Positions 55,551 through 64,000 of a DNA stretch of 64,000 nt are shown piece by piece. The notes beneath the pieces are model-generated. The model made no database searches. It saw nothing but the letters and a program-made list of their open reading frames with translations, and had not been told where the DNA came from. Numbering within the stretch: the first letter of the stretch is position 1; the number at the start of each line of letters is the position of its first letter. The position numbers and the translations under genes are program-made. The stretch is from Fibrobacter sp. UWB4 (lineage in GTDB: Bacteria; Fibrobacterota; Fibrobacteria; Fibrobacterales; Fibrobacteraceae), in assembly GCF_002210345.1 (NCBI RefSeq), contig NZ_MWQI01000001.1, forward strand, positions 124,001-188,000. Reading direction: 5' to 3'.

Positions 55551-56840
55551 ATGTTGCGTATTGGTTTAATTGGCACGGGTACCGTTGGTGGTGGTGTCAT
55601 TCAGATTCTTGAACAGAAGATTGCCGAATATAAGGAAAAGCTTGGCGTTGAACTGCAGCTCGCTTGCATCTGCGCTAAGTCCGAAGAAGAAGTGGCCCCG
55701 TACAAGGCTAAGGGCTACAAGGTCTCGACCAATGCCGACGAAATGATTGCTGGCGACGATATCGATGTTCTCGTGGAACTCGCCGGTGGCTACAACATGC
55801 CGCGCAAGTGGATCCTCGCTGCTCTCGAAAGCGGCAAGCACGTGGTGACGGCTAACAAGGCTCTCCTCGCCAAGTACGGTCACGAAATTTTCCCGCTCGC
55901 CGCAAAGAAGGGCTTGCATGTCCTGTTCGAAGCTGCTGTCGGCGGTGGCATTCCTATCATCCGCAGCGTCCAGGAAGGCTTCGTTGGCTCTACGGTCGAA
56001 AGCCTGAGCTGCATCATTAACGGTACTTGCAACTACATCTTGAGCCGCATGGCTGAAGAAGGTCTCGACTTCGACGTCGTCTTGAAGGACGCCCAGAAGC
56101 TCGGCTTTGCTGAAGCTGACCCGACTTTCGATATCGAAGGTATCGACTCCGCCCACAAGACGGCCCTCCTTGCTAGCCTTTGCAGCGGCAAGCGCGTGGA
56201 CTTCGAAAAGATTCACGTCACCGGTATTTCCAAGATTACCGCCCAGGATATCGCATTTGCCAAGGAACTCGGCTGCTGCGTGAAGCTCCTCGGCATCTAC
56301 CACCGTGACGGCGACCGCGTGGACGCCCGTGTCCATCCGTGCTTCGTCCCGAACACGAACTTGCTCTCTAACGTGAACGGCGTCATCAACGCTGTTTACC
56401 TCAAGTGCGACAACCTCGGCGAAACGGTCCAGACCGGTGCCGGTGCAGGCCGCCTCCCGACCGCATCTGCAGTCGTGGCAGACCTCGTGTCCCTCGCTCG
56501 TTCTACCGACCAGGGCAGCCGCAAGGCACTCCCGATGGGCTGGTTCAATGTCGAAAACTCTGCAACGCTCGTTCCTATCTCTGAAACTAGCGCCCGCTAC
56601 TACCTCCGCTTCACATCCCGTGACGCTTGCGGTGTGCTCGCCAAGATCACGAAGATCCTTGCAGACAACAACATCTCTATCGAAACGATTATCCAGAAGA
56701 ACGTGAACGACCCGGGCAAGGTGTCCATCGTCGTCATTACGGAAAAGACTCTCGATAGCAAGCTCTCCAAGGCTGTCGATGCTGTGAACTCTCTCTCCGA
56801 AATCGTTGAGAAGAGCCAGGTCATCCGCTTCCTCGCTTAA
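55551..56840 (+). CDS. hom: homoserine dehydrogenase
   Basis: 429 residues. NAD motif GLIGTGTVGGGVI, 'GGYNMPRKW', 'VVTANKALLAKYG', the catalytic/substrate region 'GGGIPIIRSVQEG', 'NGTCNYILSRM', 'AEADPTFDIEGIDSAHK', and a C-terminal ACT domain (about 350-429). It makes homoserine for threonine and methionine. GGAG lies upstream of the ATG. Next gene starts 19 nt after. Confidence 0.96.
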   Translation: MLRIGLIGTGTVGGGVIQILEQKIAEYKEKLGVELQLACICAKSEEEVAPYKAKGYKVSTNADEMIAGDDIDVLVELAGGYNMPRKWILAALESGKHVVTANKALLAKYGHEIFPLAAKKGLHVLFEAAVGGGIPIIRSVQEGFVGSTVESLSCIINGTCNYILSRMAEEGLDFDVVLKDAQKLGFAEADPTFDIEGIDSAHKTALLASLCSGKRVDFEKIHVTGISKITAQDIAFAKELGCCVKLLGIYHRDGDRVDARVHPCFVPNTNLLSNVNGVINAVYLKCDNLGETVQTGAGAGRLPTASAVVADLVSLARSTDQGSRKALPMGWFNVENSATLVPISETSARYYLRFTSRDACGVLAKITKILADNNISIETIIQKNVNDPGKVSIVVITEKTLDSKLSKAVDAVNSLSEIVEKSQVIRFLA

Positions 56841-56859
56841 TTAAAGTTAAAGGTCGTAT

Positions 56860-58311
56860 ATGATTCGCGCAACTACTATGGAACGAATTCTTTTAATCCT
56901 CTCGGATTTTGCCGCTTTGTCGATTTGTTTCGCCTTGGCGTTTTGGGTTCAGTTCCATAGTGGCCTTATCGTAGACAAGTTCGACCCGACCAAGACATTC
57001 GAAAGCTATTGGCAGTTCGGACTCGTCTTGAATATCGGGTGGCTGACCTTGTTTGCTTTTGCCGGATTGTATCGCTCCTGGCTTTTGTTATCAAGAACGC
57101 ATCAGGTTTTACGAGTCCTCCGTGCAGTCGTAATCGGTGTGGTCCTGATAATTGTTTGTCTTTTCGGTGCTGAATTCATGGGGAAGGTCTTCACGAATCA
57201 ACCGCTCAGCGAAGGCTATCTCTATGGATCTCGGTTCCCGTGGATATTTATATATGGCGGTTTAGCCATTTTGCTCGTTGGCTTGTTCCGCATGTTCATC
57301 TATATCTTCTTGCGGGCGTTGCTCCGTAAGGGCTATGGGGCGAACAACATCCTTGTGCTTGGTGCTACGGAAGCGGGCCGAAAGATTGCAGAAGATTTGG
57401 CAAGGACTCCTGCACGCGGTCAGCGCGTTGTAGGCTTTGTCGATGAACGCTACCAGGTCTTGCCGAAAAAGTTTGCGAAGGTCCCGGTTCTCGGTAAGTA
57501 TTCCGATTTGCCTGCACTTGTCAAGAAGTACAAGGTCAGCGGCATTATCATTGCGCACGAAAGTACTTCTCCGCAAGAGATTATGCGCGTGCTCGTCTGG
57601 ATTTGCGAACTCCCGCTCCATATTTACATTGTTCCTGAACTTTATAGCGTCGTGAATGGCCGCTTCAAGGCAAACCTTGTTTACGGTTTTGAATTGCAGG
57701 AACTTTTTGCGTTTACGATGCCGCCTTGGCAGGTGCGTGTCAAGCGCATTATCGATATTGCTTTTGGCTTGTTCCTCGGGCTTTTGTCGCTCCCGGTCTG
57801 CTTGTTTGCTGCCATTGCGATTAAACTCGATGACCATGGCCCTGTTTTCTATTCGCAGGAACGCATTGGCCTTTACGGCAAGCCGTTTACGGTCTACAAG
57901 TTCCGCACGATGCGTACCGATGCCGAAAAGTTCGGTGCCCAGTGGGCGACCAAGAAGGACCCGCGCATTACGCGAATCGGCCGCTTCTTGCGCAAAACCC
58001 GCATTGATGAACTTCCGCAGATTCTTTGTGTTTTGAAAGGCGACATGAGCATGGTGGGTCCGCGCCCGGAACGCGCCGTGTTTATCGGCAAGCTCCGTGA
58101 ACAGATTCCGTTCTACATCAGCCGCCTCAAGATGAAACCGGGCCTCACTGGCTGGGCTCAGGTTTGCCACCATTATGATACGAGCATCGAAGATGTGCAG
58201 ATCAAGCTCCAGTACGATATGTATTACTACGAGAATATGAGCTTGCTTTTGGACTTCCAGATTCTTGTACGAACAGTTTACGTTGTTTTAACCGGAAAAG
58301 GCGCACAGTAA
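56860..58311 (+). CDS. undecaprenyl-phosphate sugar phosphotransferase (WbaP/WcaJ type)
   Basis: 483 residues. About four N-terminal membrane helices (1-155), a CoA-binding-like Rossmann region ('NNILVLGATEAGRKIAEDL', about 160-270), then the catalytic sugar-transferase domain (about 285-483) with 'KRIIDIAFGLFLGLLSLPV', 'GPVFYSQERIGLYGKPFTVYKFRTM', 'RIDELPQILCVLKGDMSMVGPRPE'. Full-length relative of the transferase at 51461. Operon hom-this-nadC. Substrate sugar cannot be read from sequence. Confidence 0.92.
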   Translation: MIRATTMERILLILSDFAALSICFALAFWVQFHSGLIVDKFDPTKTFESYWQFGLVLNIGWLTLFAFAGLYRSWLLLSRTHQVLRVLRAVVIGVVLIIVCLFGAEFMGKVFTNQPLSEGYLYGSRFPWIFIYGGLAILLVGLFRMFIYIFLRALLRKGYGANNILVLGATEAGRKIAEDLARTPARGQRVVGFVDERYQVLPKKFAKVPVLGKYSDLPALVKKYKVSGIIIAHESTSPQEIMRVLVWICELPLHIYIVPELYSVVNGRFKANLVYGFELQELFAFTMPPWQVRVKRIIDIAFGLFLGLLSLPVCLFAAIAIKLDDHGPVFYSQERIGLYGKPFTVYKFRTMRTDAEKFGAQWATKKDPRITRIGRFLRKTRIDELPQILCVLKGDMSMVGPRPERAVFIGKLREQIPFYISRLKMKPGLTGWAQVCHHYDTSIEDVQIKLQYDMYYYENMSLLLDFQILVRTVYVVLTGKGAQ

Positions 58312-59174
58312 TGTACGGCGATAATTCTACTCCAGTATTCCCAACCGAAGATGCTTTGACCATGATCCGCCTCGCTTTGGCGGAAGACGTTCGCACGGGC
58401 GACGTGACCAGCGAATGGACCATCCCCGCAGACCAGAAACAGCATGCCCGCCTCATCGCCAAAGAAGATGGTGTGCTCGCCGGCCTCCCGATTATTGAAC
58501 TCGTGTTCCAGGAACTCAAGGCAAATGCCAAGGTGACGCTCCACAAGAAAGATGGTGACGTCGTGAAGAAGGGCGACCTGATTGCCGAACTCGACGGAAC
58601 AACGCACGAACTTTTGACAGGCGAACGCACGCTCCTGAACTTCATCCAGCAGCTTTCCGGCGTGGCTACTGTGGCTCACACGTTCCAGGAAGCATTGAAG
58701 GGCGGCAAGACCAAGGTTCTCGACACCCGCAAGACGATTCCGGGTTTCCGTACTTTGCAGAAGTACGCCGTTCGCGTCGGTGGCGGTTCCAACCACCGCA
58801 TGGGCCTCTTTGACATGGTGCTCGTGAAGGATAACCATATTGCAGCTGCCGGTGGCGTACTCGAAGCTCTTGAAGTCGTCAAGAAGAACAACAAGCAGGG
58901 CTTGATGGTCGAAATGGAAGTCGAAAATTTCGACCAGCTCCGCGCTCTCCTCAACAAGGGTGTCGATGTCATCATGCTCGACAACATGAGCAACGAAATG
59001 ATGGCCGAAGCCTTGAAGATTATCAAGGAAAGCGGCGACAAGTGTCTTGTAGAAGGTTCTGGCAACATGACGCTCGAACGTGCGAAGCAGATTGCGACGC
59101 TTGGTCTCGACTTCATCTCTGTCGGTGCCCTCACGCACAGCGTCAAGGCCCTCGACATCTCGATGAGAATTTAA
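58311..59174 (+). CDS. nadC: quinolinate phosphoribosyltransferase
   Basis: 287 residues, normal length. 'LAEDVRTGDVTSEWTIP', 'LTGERTLLNFIQQLSGVAT', 'DTRKTIPGFRTLQKYAV', 'GGGSNHRMGLFDMVLVKDNH', 'VEVEN', and 'VDVIMLDNM' and 'EGSGNM' in the phosphate site. It makes nicotinate mononucleotide from quinolinate. Start overlaps the upstream stop (TAATG), so it is coupled to the sugar transferase gene. Confidence 0.96.
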   Translation: MYGDNSTPVFPTEDALTMIRLALAEDVRTGDVTSEWTIPADQKQHARLIAKEDGVLAGLPIIELVFQELKANAKVTLHKKDGDVVKKGDLIAELDGTTHELLTGERTLLNFIQQLSGVATVAHTFQEALKGGKTKVLDTRKTIPGFRTLQKYAVRVGGGSNHRMGLFDMVLVKDNHIAAAGGVLEALEVVKKNNKQGLMVEMEVENFDQLRALLNKGVDVIMLDNMSNEMMAEALKIIKESGDKCLVEGSGNMTLERAKQIATLGLDFISVGALTHSVKALDISMRI

Positions 59175-59181
59175 TTCGAAT

Positions 59182-59268
59182 TTGTCATGGCGGGCATTGC
59201 CCCGCCATCTAGCTGTTAAGCTTGATGCTGAATTGTCATGCCCGACTTGATCGGGCATCTCCTATTTA
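59182..59268. repeat. two REP-like palindromes in tandem
   Basis: TTGTCATGGCGGGC...GCCCCGCCATCT at 59182-59212 and TTGTCATGCCCGACTTG...CGGGCATCTCC at 59234-59263. TCTAAGTTCTAAGTTCTAATAACT follows to about 59306, then a GCGGC-AAA-GCCGC hairpin. Confidence 0.85.
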
Positions 59269-59364
59269 TAAGTCTACTAAGCTCTAAGTTCTAAGTTCTA
59301 ATAACTGCGGCAAAGCCGCTCCTTTACTATATTTCCACTATACAGACGCTTTATGGGAGTTTTT

Positions 59365-60300
59365 ATGCGTTGTTTAGTTACTGGTGGTGCTGGATTCTTA
59401 GGAAGTCACCTTTGCGAAAGACTTTTGAATGACGGTCACGAAGTCATTTGCCTGGACAATTACTTCACAGGCCGTATGGCTAACGTTGCCCACCTGCGCG
59501 ACAACCGCAATTTTGAACTCATCCGTCACGATGTGACCGAGCCGATTCTTCTGGAAGTGGACCGCATTTTCAATTTGGCCTGCCCGGCAAGCCCGATTCA
59601 TTACCAGTTCAACCCGGTAAAGACCATCAAGACAAGCGTCATGGGTGCAATCAACATGCTCGGCCTTGCAAAGCGCGTCAAGGCCCGCATCTTGCAGGCC
59701 AGCACAAGTGAAGTCTACGGCGACCCGGCTGTGCATCCGCAGACCGAAGACTACTGGGGAAACGTGAACCCCATCGGCATCCGCAGCTGCTATGATGAAG
59801 GCAAGCGCGTCGCCGAAACGCTCTTCATGGATTACCACCGCCAGAACAAGGTCGATATCCGCATTGTCCGCATTTTCAATACGTACGGTCCGCGCATGCT
59901 CCCGAATGACGGCCGCGTTGTTTCGAACTTCATTGTCCAGGCGCTCAATGGCGAAGACATTACCATTTACGGTGATGGTAGCCAGACCCGCAGCTTCTGC
60001 TACGTGGACGATCTCATCGAAGGCTTTGTCCGCATGATGAACCAGGACAAGATTATCGGACCGGTCAACATCGGCAATCCTGGCGAATTCACGATGCTTG
60101 AACTCGCTAAAGAAGTGCTTGAACTCACGGGTTCCAAGAGCAAGATTGTCTACAAGCCGCTTCCGGGTGACGATCCGAAAATGCGCCGTCCGGACATCAC
60201 GCTTGCCAAGAGCGCCCTCAAGTGGGAACCGACAATTCCCTTACGCCAGGGCCTCGAAAAGACAATCGTCTACTTCGATAACTTGCTCAAGACGAAGTAA
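59365..60300 (+). CDS. UDP-glucuronate decarboxylase (UDP-xylose synthase)
   Basis: 311 residues. Extended SDR with [11 protein letters not shown], '[18 protein letters not shown]', '[24 protein letters not shown]', '[36 protein letters not shown]' (catalytic Tyr-x3-Lys in YDEGK), '[10 protein letters not shown]' and 'GSQTRSF'. These match the UXS family closely. It turns UDP-glucuronate to UDP-xylose for surface polysaccharide. ATG 59365 has GGGAG 5 nt upstream; the ATG at 59353 is part of that ribosome site. Confidence 0.93.
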   Translation: MRCLVTGGAGFLGSHLCERLLNDGHEVICLDNYFTGRMANVAHLRDNRNFELIRHDVTEPILLEVDRIFNLACPASPIHYQFNPVKTIKTSVMGAINMLGLAKRVKARILQASTSEVYGDPAVHPQTEDYWGNVNPIGIRSCYDEGKRVAETLFMDYHRQNKVDIRIVRIFNTYGPRMLPNDGRVVSNFIVQALNGEDITIYGDGSQTRSFCYVDDLIEGFVRMMNQDKIIGPVNIGNPGEFTMLELAKEVLELTGSKSKIVYKPLPGDDPKMRRPDITLAKSALKWEPTIPLRQGLEKTIVYFDNLLKTK

Positions 60301-60339
60301 CCTTTTATCTTAAATATTTGTCATTCAATCTCTTAATTG

Positions 60340-60366
60340 GAGGAGTTGTCGAGACTCCTCTTTAAA
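60340..60366 (+). terminator. terminator of the UDP-xylose synthase gene
   Basis: GAGGAGT...ACTCCTC stem followed by TTTAAATTTTT. Confidence 0.7.
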
Positions 60367-60408
60367 TTTTTGTTTCAAAGTTCTACTTTTTACTCCAAAG
60401 AGTGTGAT

Positions 60409-61956
60409 ATGTTGTATCGAAAATTATTGCCATTACTTTTATTTTTGTCGGTAAGTGTATTTGGTGAAGATATTTCCAAAGGCATGGTCCCTGATGTGAC
60501 GAACCCTATTCCGTTGGGCGTTATACCCTTGTTTTCGGTTCCGCCACAGACATTATCCGAAGATTCTATCAATGTCGAGTATTCTATTACAAATACGACT
60601 TTTGAGGATACTCTTGATGTGGAAGTCTTGAACAAGCCCAAGGAGCTGTCTCCGTTCATTGTTCTGGGCGAAATTTTTGGATTTAACGGGTTTGTATGGG
60701 CTTGGGACCGCTATGTCCTTGATAAGGATTATGCCCGTACTGGCCCGAGTTTCTGGAAGCGCAATTTTAAGGAAGGGTGGGAATGGGATCACAACCATTG
60801 GGCCATTAATTTCTATGGGCATCCTTATCAGGGGGCGACTTATTACAACTTTGCTCGCGGTGCGGGGTATGGATTTTATGCGAGTCTTCTGTTTTCTGCA
60901 ATTGGCAGTTACACGTGGGAAATGTTTGCAGAAACGGAATATCCGGCTCCGAACGATCTTATTGCGACATCTATTGGCGGAGCCGTTTATGGCGAAGTCC
61001 TTTACAGGCTTTCGCGAAAATTTTATGGGGTTGATGAATCTTCCTGGTATAAGCAAGTCGGTGCGTTTGGACTTGCCCATGCCGCATATCTGCAAAGAAA
61101 GGTCTTTGGAAATCGCGATGGCATTACAGGAAACACTCCGATGGACTTGTCCTTGTTCTTAGGAGCTGGTTCCCGTTTTGGAAATATCTACAGGTTTGGT
61201 GGCCGCAACGAGGATGATCTGGACCAGCGCTGGGATGATAAGCATATCATGTATGGTGGCGAGATCGAATATGGTAAACCGTTCAGGAAGGTCAAACGTC
61301 CTTTTGATTATTTTACTTTATTTGCTATGGGGGAAGTAGGCCCCGATGGTACGCTTTTTCAGCTTGATGTGACTGGAAAACTTACAAACGTTGGGGTTCA
61401 TGGTCGTGGACACTGGGTGGACTTTGCAACCTATCTCGACTATTGTACATTCTATGGCGACTTCGCAACGGTCGGCACAATTTCTATCGGAACGGGTATC
61501 GATTTTTCGCTCTGGCTCTTGCCATCGCTTCGCTTCCGCATGTACCACCAGATTTATTTCATTCTGCTTGGAACAACGGACATGGGCTATGATGACTTGA
61601 TCCAGGCTGTACATCCGGAATATGAATCTGATATGGACAATTACCAGTACAACATGGGCGCAAAGTATGTTTTAGGTGTTGAAGTGCTGGTTGGGAAAAA
61701 GTTTCGTTTGAAAAATAAAATGATTATCGATGTTCTGCATACAATTCCTGGTTCGCTTCCGCACTATGGCGCCGATGGCTGGGATATGTTGCTGATGAAT
61801 TACACTTCGGTTGAGTATGATCTGACGGATGTCTTTTCTGTAGGAGGCCGCCTGGATACTTATGCAAAGATTGCTGCATATTCCTCTGAGTTCTTTGAAC
61901 CCATGAGCCGAGGCGTCTTTGCGTACACCATGTATTTCAGCTATAAACTATTCTAA
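60409..61956 (+). CDS. DUF3943-like outer-membrane protein
   Basis: 515 residues. Signal peptide (1-18, ending VFG). Conserved-looking core around 125-235: 'DKDYARTG', 'WDHNHWAINFYGHPYQGATYYNFARGAGYGFYASL', 'AFSAIGSYTWEMF.E.EYPAPNDL'; this W-D-x-D/N-x-x-x-x-N-x-x-x-H-P-Y-x-G pattern is typical of DUF3943. The rest is amphipathic strands ending in Phe, like a barrel. Start ATG 60409; the frame is open upstream to 60337 but that stretch holds the preceding terminator. Confidence 0.8.
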   Translation: MLYRKLLPLLLFLSVSVFGEDISKGMVPDVTNPIPLGVIPLFSVPPQTLSEDSINVEYSITNTTFEDTLDVEVLNKPKELSPFIVLGEIFGFNGFVWAWDRYVLDKDYARTGPSFWKRNFKEGWEWDHNHWAINFYGHPYQGATYYNFARGAGYGFYASLLFSAIGSYTWEMFAETEYPAPNDLIATSIGGAVYGEVLYRLSRKFYGVDESSWYKQVGAFGLAHAAYLQRKVFGNRDGITGNTPMDLSLFLGAGSRFGNIYRFGGRNEDDLDQRWDDKHIMYGGEIEYGKPFRKVKRPFDYFTLFAMGEVGPDGTLFQLDVTGKLTNVGVHGRGHWVDFATYLDYCTFYGDFATVGTISIGTGIDFSLWLLPSLRFRMYHQIYFILLGTTDMGYDDLIQAVHPEYESDMDNYQYNMGAKYVLGVEVLVGKKFRLKNKMIIDVLHTIPGSLPHYGADGWDMLLMNYTSVEYDLTDVFSVGGRLDTYAKIAAYSSEFFEPMSRGVFAYTMYFSYKLF

Positions 61957-61989
61957 TGGAGTTATTAGTCCTTAGTTACTGGTTTTTAG

Positions 61990-62025
61990 AAATGTCATCC
62001 TCGAAGCGAAGCGTAGGGAATCCAT
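61990..62025. repeat. GTCATCCTCGAAGC...GGGAATCCATC repeat fragment
   Basis: Short tract with CGAAGCGAAGCG, same kind as those near 46556 and 27641. Confidence 0.55.
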
Positions 62026-62069
62026 CATTTCTCGTAATGCAATTGGGTGGAAATCCATTTTTTTAATAA

Positions 62070-62098
62070 TTGACATTCATTCTACTTTTTTCTATGAT
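62070..62098 (+). promoter_or_regulatory. strong promoter of the AraC-family gene, leaderless start
   Basis: TTGACA at 62070-62075, 17 nt, TATGAT at 62093-62098. ATG is at 62108, only 9 nt after the -10 box and with no Shine-Dalgarno, so transcription would begin within ~3 nt of the start codon. Confidence 0.75.
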
Positions 62099-62107
62099 GT
62101 TCATATA

Positions 62108-63007
62108 ATGAATGACATTCCTTTTCATAAAAATGCGAATATCCGCACGGCGGATTTTTCGATATTGAATTATTTACAGCAAGTAAATGTGTTGCCTGAC
62201 AAGATTGCCATGTTTAGCAATCTCAAGGAATTCGGACTTGAAAATTATGTAAAAGTACAGGCGGCAGTGCTCCTCTTGGTGAAACGAGGCTCTGTGGATG
62301 TTGAACTTGACCTTAAGACCTATCATCTTGAGGCGGGTGCTTTGTTTGTCGTTTTCCCAGAGCAGGTCTTGCGAGCCAAGAAAGCGTCAGAAGATTTTGA
62401 TCCAATCTGTATCGCTTGCTCCAAGAATATGATTGATGAACTGATCATTCGCTTTGACGACAATACGCGCTTGATTTTAAGGTTCCGGGAAAATCCGCTT
62501 CAGCAACTGAATAAGGATGAGTTCGATCGCCTGAATACAAGCTTCGAATTCCTGAAGAAAAAGTTTGAAACGACTGAAAACAATTCATGCCGCTTGCAAG
62601 TTCTCAAGAATCACCTGATTGGCCTCTTGTATGAATGTATCGGCTTTGTCGAGGAACCGCTTACAACGGATGTGGTCAAGAGCCGTGGCCAGGTGCTATT
62701 CGCGCAGTTCATTGACCTCGTTGTCGAAAAGCATCGCGAGCAGCATTCTGTGAAGTACTATGCCGATGAACTCGGAATCACGCCGAAGTATCTCTCTGCC
62801 GTTGCCGAAGAGCAGACGGGCAAGAATGCCAAGCGTTGGATTGACGAACACATCGCTCTCGATGCAAAGGTGCTATTGCGCTCGTCATCCAGAGACATCC
62901 AGAAAGTCTCCAAGATTCTGAACTTCCCGGACGTCTCGTTCTTTGGCAAGTTCTTCAAGCGCCTCGTCGGAGTTTCTCCCAAAGCTTACCGCAAAACCGC
63001 AGAATAA
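62108..63007 (+). CDS. AraC-family transcription regulator
   Basis: 299 residues. N-terminal cupin-like sensor domain (about 30-130; 'VKRGSVDVELDLKTYHLEAGALFVVFPEQ'), a helical linker, and a C-terminal AraC DNA-binding domain (about 200-297): 'YYADELGITPKYLSAVAEEQTGKNAKRWIDEHI' as the first helix-turn-helix and 'DIQKVSKILNFPDVSFFGKFFKRLVGVSPKAYRK' as the second, both near consensus. Ligand unknown. Monocistronic. Confidence 0.92.
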   Translation: MNDIPFHKNANIRTADFSILNYLQQVNVLPDKIAMFSNLKEFGLENYVKVQAAVLLLVKRGSVDVELDLKTYHLEAGALFVVFPEQVLRAKKASEDFDPICIACSKNMIDELIIRFDDNTRLILRFRENPLQQLNKDEFDRLNTSFEFLKKKFETTENNSCRLQVLKNHLIGLLYECIGFVEEPLTTDVVKSRGQVLFAQFIDLVVEKHREQHSVKYYADELGITPKYLSAVAEEQTGKNAKRWIDEHIALDAKVLLRSSSRDIQKVSKILNFPDVSFFGKFFKRLVGVSPKAYRKTAE

Positions 63008-63023
63008 GTTCGTTAAACCAATG

Positions 63024-63056
63024 TTGTCATGCCCGGCCTCGACCGGGCATCTCCTT
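63024..63056. repeat. REP-like palindrome after the AraC-family gene
   Basis: TTGTCATGCCCGGCC...CCGGGCATCTCC followed by TTTTATTT; could also end transcription. Confidence 0.85.
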
Positions 63057-63060
63057 TTAT

Positions 63061-63089
63061 TTACGATAATTTAACTGATTGTCTATAAT
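63061..63089 (+). promoter_or_regulatory. putative promoter of the YwqK-type lipoprotein gene
   Basis: TTACGA at 63061-63066, 17 nt, TATAAT at 63084-63089. Start codon at 63154, giving a ~58-nt leader. Confidence 0.55.
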
Positions 63090-63153
63090 CAATCGTGTGT
63101 GCAAGTTGTAAATTGCTGAAAGTTATTAATTTGCAAAATAAACGAGTTTGATT

Positions 63154-64000
63154 ATGAAATTGAGAAATGTCGTCTTATTCACGCTGCTTTTTGCCTCTGT
63201 TTTGTTTCTTGCTGCTTGCGATGAAGAAGAACGTAAGGAATATTACGGTAACGGTGCGTTAAAATCCATTACGACATATCGTGATAGTGTAATAGATGGC
63301 CCGTACATCTCGTATTACGAGAATGGAAAAGTATGGGAAAAGGGGCAATATAAAAATGACGAGAAAGATGGGGCTTGGAATACATATCGCGAAAATGGAA
63401 AAATCGCAGAAGAAGTAAATTATAAATCGGGTCAAGTAGATGGAGAATGGAAAACTTGGTATGAAAAAGGAAAATTACGTAGTGTAAAATATTACAAAGA
63501 GAATTTGGAAGATGGCTCTTGGAAAGAATGGTTTGAAAACGGTCAACAGAAAACTGAGGTGAAATACGAAGCTGGTGTTTGTGACGCATGTTTTTGCAAA
63601 TATAAAGCCGATTATGATAAAGTTTGTTTTGAAAAAGAATGGTATGAAAATGGACAATTGAAGGAATGGCGTTATAAAACTGAAAATGAGGAAAAATGCG
63701 TTGTGAAAATATGGTATATGAATGGACAATTAAAAGAGGTTCTGGATTATAAAGATGGTAAAATATTTACTTATAAATGTTGGTATGTAAATGGCAATCT
63801 GCAAGAAGAAATAGTATCATCTAAAGGGTTTGATGATGGAAAATGGCGCACTTGTGTTGAAGAATATGGATCTCGTAAGTTACTTGCAGAGTCTTTTAGT
63901 GAAGAAGGATTTTTGAAGGAATGGTTTGAAAACTGGAAATGGAAAAATATTGAGAACATCAAAAAAGGGTGGAAAAATGGTGCTACGTCTATTCGGAATG
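63154..64000 (+). CDS. YwqK-type repeat lipoprotein (3' end outside window)
   Basis: At least 282 residues, still open at the right edge. Lipobox LAAC (Cys22), an Asp/Glu-rich start, then at least nine repeats with the pattern 'E.....YY.NG.l......Y.dg..dG.w..wyENGq', the YwqK/MORN-like unit. One repeat is interrupted by a Cys-containing insert (CDACFCKYKADYDKVC, about 147-162). AT-rich toward the edge. Related to the gene at 4232 but a lipoprotein and longer. Function unknown. Confidence 0.8.
   Translation, partial: MKLRNVVLFTLLFASVLFLAACDEEERKEYYGNGALKSITTYRDSVIDGPYISYYENGKVWEKGQYKNDEKDGAWNTYRENGKIAEEVNYKSGQVDGEWKTWYEKGKLRSVKYYKENLEDGSWKEWFENGQQKTEVKYEAGVCDACFCKYKADYDKVCFEKEWYENGQLKEWRYKTENEEKCVVKIWYMNGQLKEVLDYKDGKIFTYKCWYVNGNLQEEIVSSKGFDDGKWRTCVEEYGSRKLLAESFSEEGFLKEWFENWKWKNIENIKKGWKNGATSIRN

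Overview
The window is a stretch of a Fibrobacter chromosome, very probably F. succinogenes or a close relative. The evidence is a cell-surface or secreted GH5 cellulase with a CBM11-like module, a secreted GH30 enzyme ending in a sorting-domain-like tail, and two protein families originally defined as F. succinogenes paralogous families: the major paralogous domain (TIGR02145 type) and the ~900-residue lipoprotein family (TIGR02171 type). There are also very many lipoproteins and dense short intergenic repeats. Base composition is moderate, with an AT-rich island at about 27.8-29.0 kb. I saw no rRNA, tRNA, CRISPR array or complete transposon.

Layout. 0-4.9 kb: 3' end of an Rpn/PD-(D/E)XK-type gene, a membrane diguanylate cyclase, a tyrosine recombinase, a B12-binding radical SAM enzyme, a YwqK-type repeat protein. 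4.9-11.6 kb: a DedA protein, then a tight five-gene minus-strand operon of three lipoproteins and two PEGA-like membrane proteins with no function I recognise. 11.6-17.8 kb: xseB plus an Opp/Dpp-type ATPase, an Mla/MCE lipid-transport operon, and rlmD. 17.8-23.7 kb: three lipoproteins and a large gluzincin/beta-propeller/beta-barrel protein. 23.9-27.5 kb: GH5 cellulase and a SagB-type oxidoreductase. 27.5-30.1 kb: a repeat cluster, a relic of an lrgB 3' end, AT-rich orphan genes (one broken), and lrgAB. 30.4-34.9 kb: fmt, rsmB and two envelope proteins. 34.9-43.0 kb (minus strand): mutY, a GT4 glycosyltransferase, a eukaryotic-type hisA, a lipocalin-like secreted protein, and an aroE / aroKB fusion / sugar-nucleotide epimerase operon. 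43.2-46.5 kb: der, plsY, gpsA. 46.9-51.2 kb: a repeat-module lipoprotein and GH30. 51.4-64 kb: two sugar-1-phosphate transferases, a TIGR02171-like lipoprotein, hom, nadC, UDP-xylose synthase, a DUF3943-like outer-membrane protein, an AraC regulator and a YwqK-type lipoprotein cut by the window edge.

How the parts work together. Three themes recur. The first is plant-polysaccharide attack by exported GH5 and GH30 enzymes. The second is building and maintaining the envelope: Mla lipid transport, PlsY/GpsA phospholipid precursors, DedA, phosphoglycosyltransferases with UDP-xylose synthase, an epimerase and a glycosyltransferase, and many lipoproteins. The third is core metabolism and translation: shikimate, histidine, homoserine and NAD synthesis, tRNA formylation, rRNA methylation and ribosome assembly.

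Two features cut across the annotation. Many housekeeping genes have a TATATT/TAAATT-like -10 box ending 6-9 nt before the start codon and no Shine-Dalgarno, which suggests leaderless mRNAs; exported enzymes and lipoproteins tend to have a clear Shine-Dalgarno. Several families of short repeats fill the intergenic gaps, and some appear to have entered coding sequences in frame (mutY, rsmB, the gluzincin gene).
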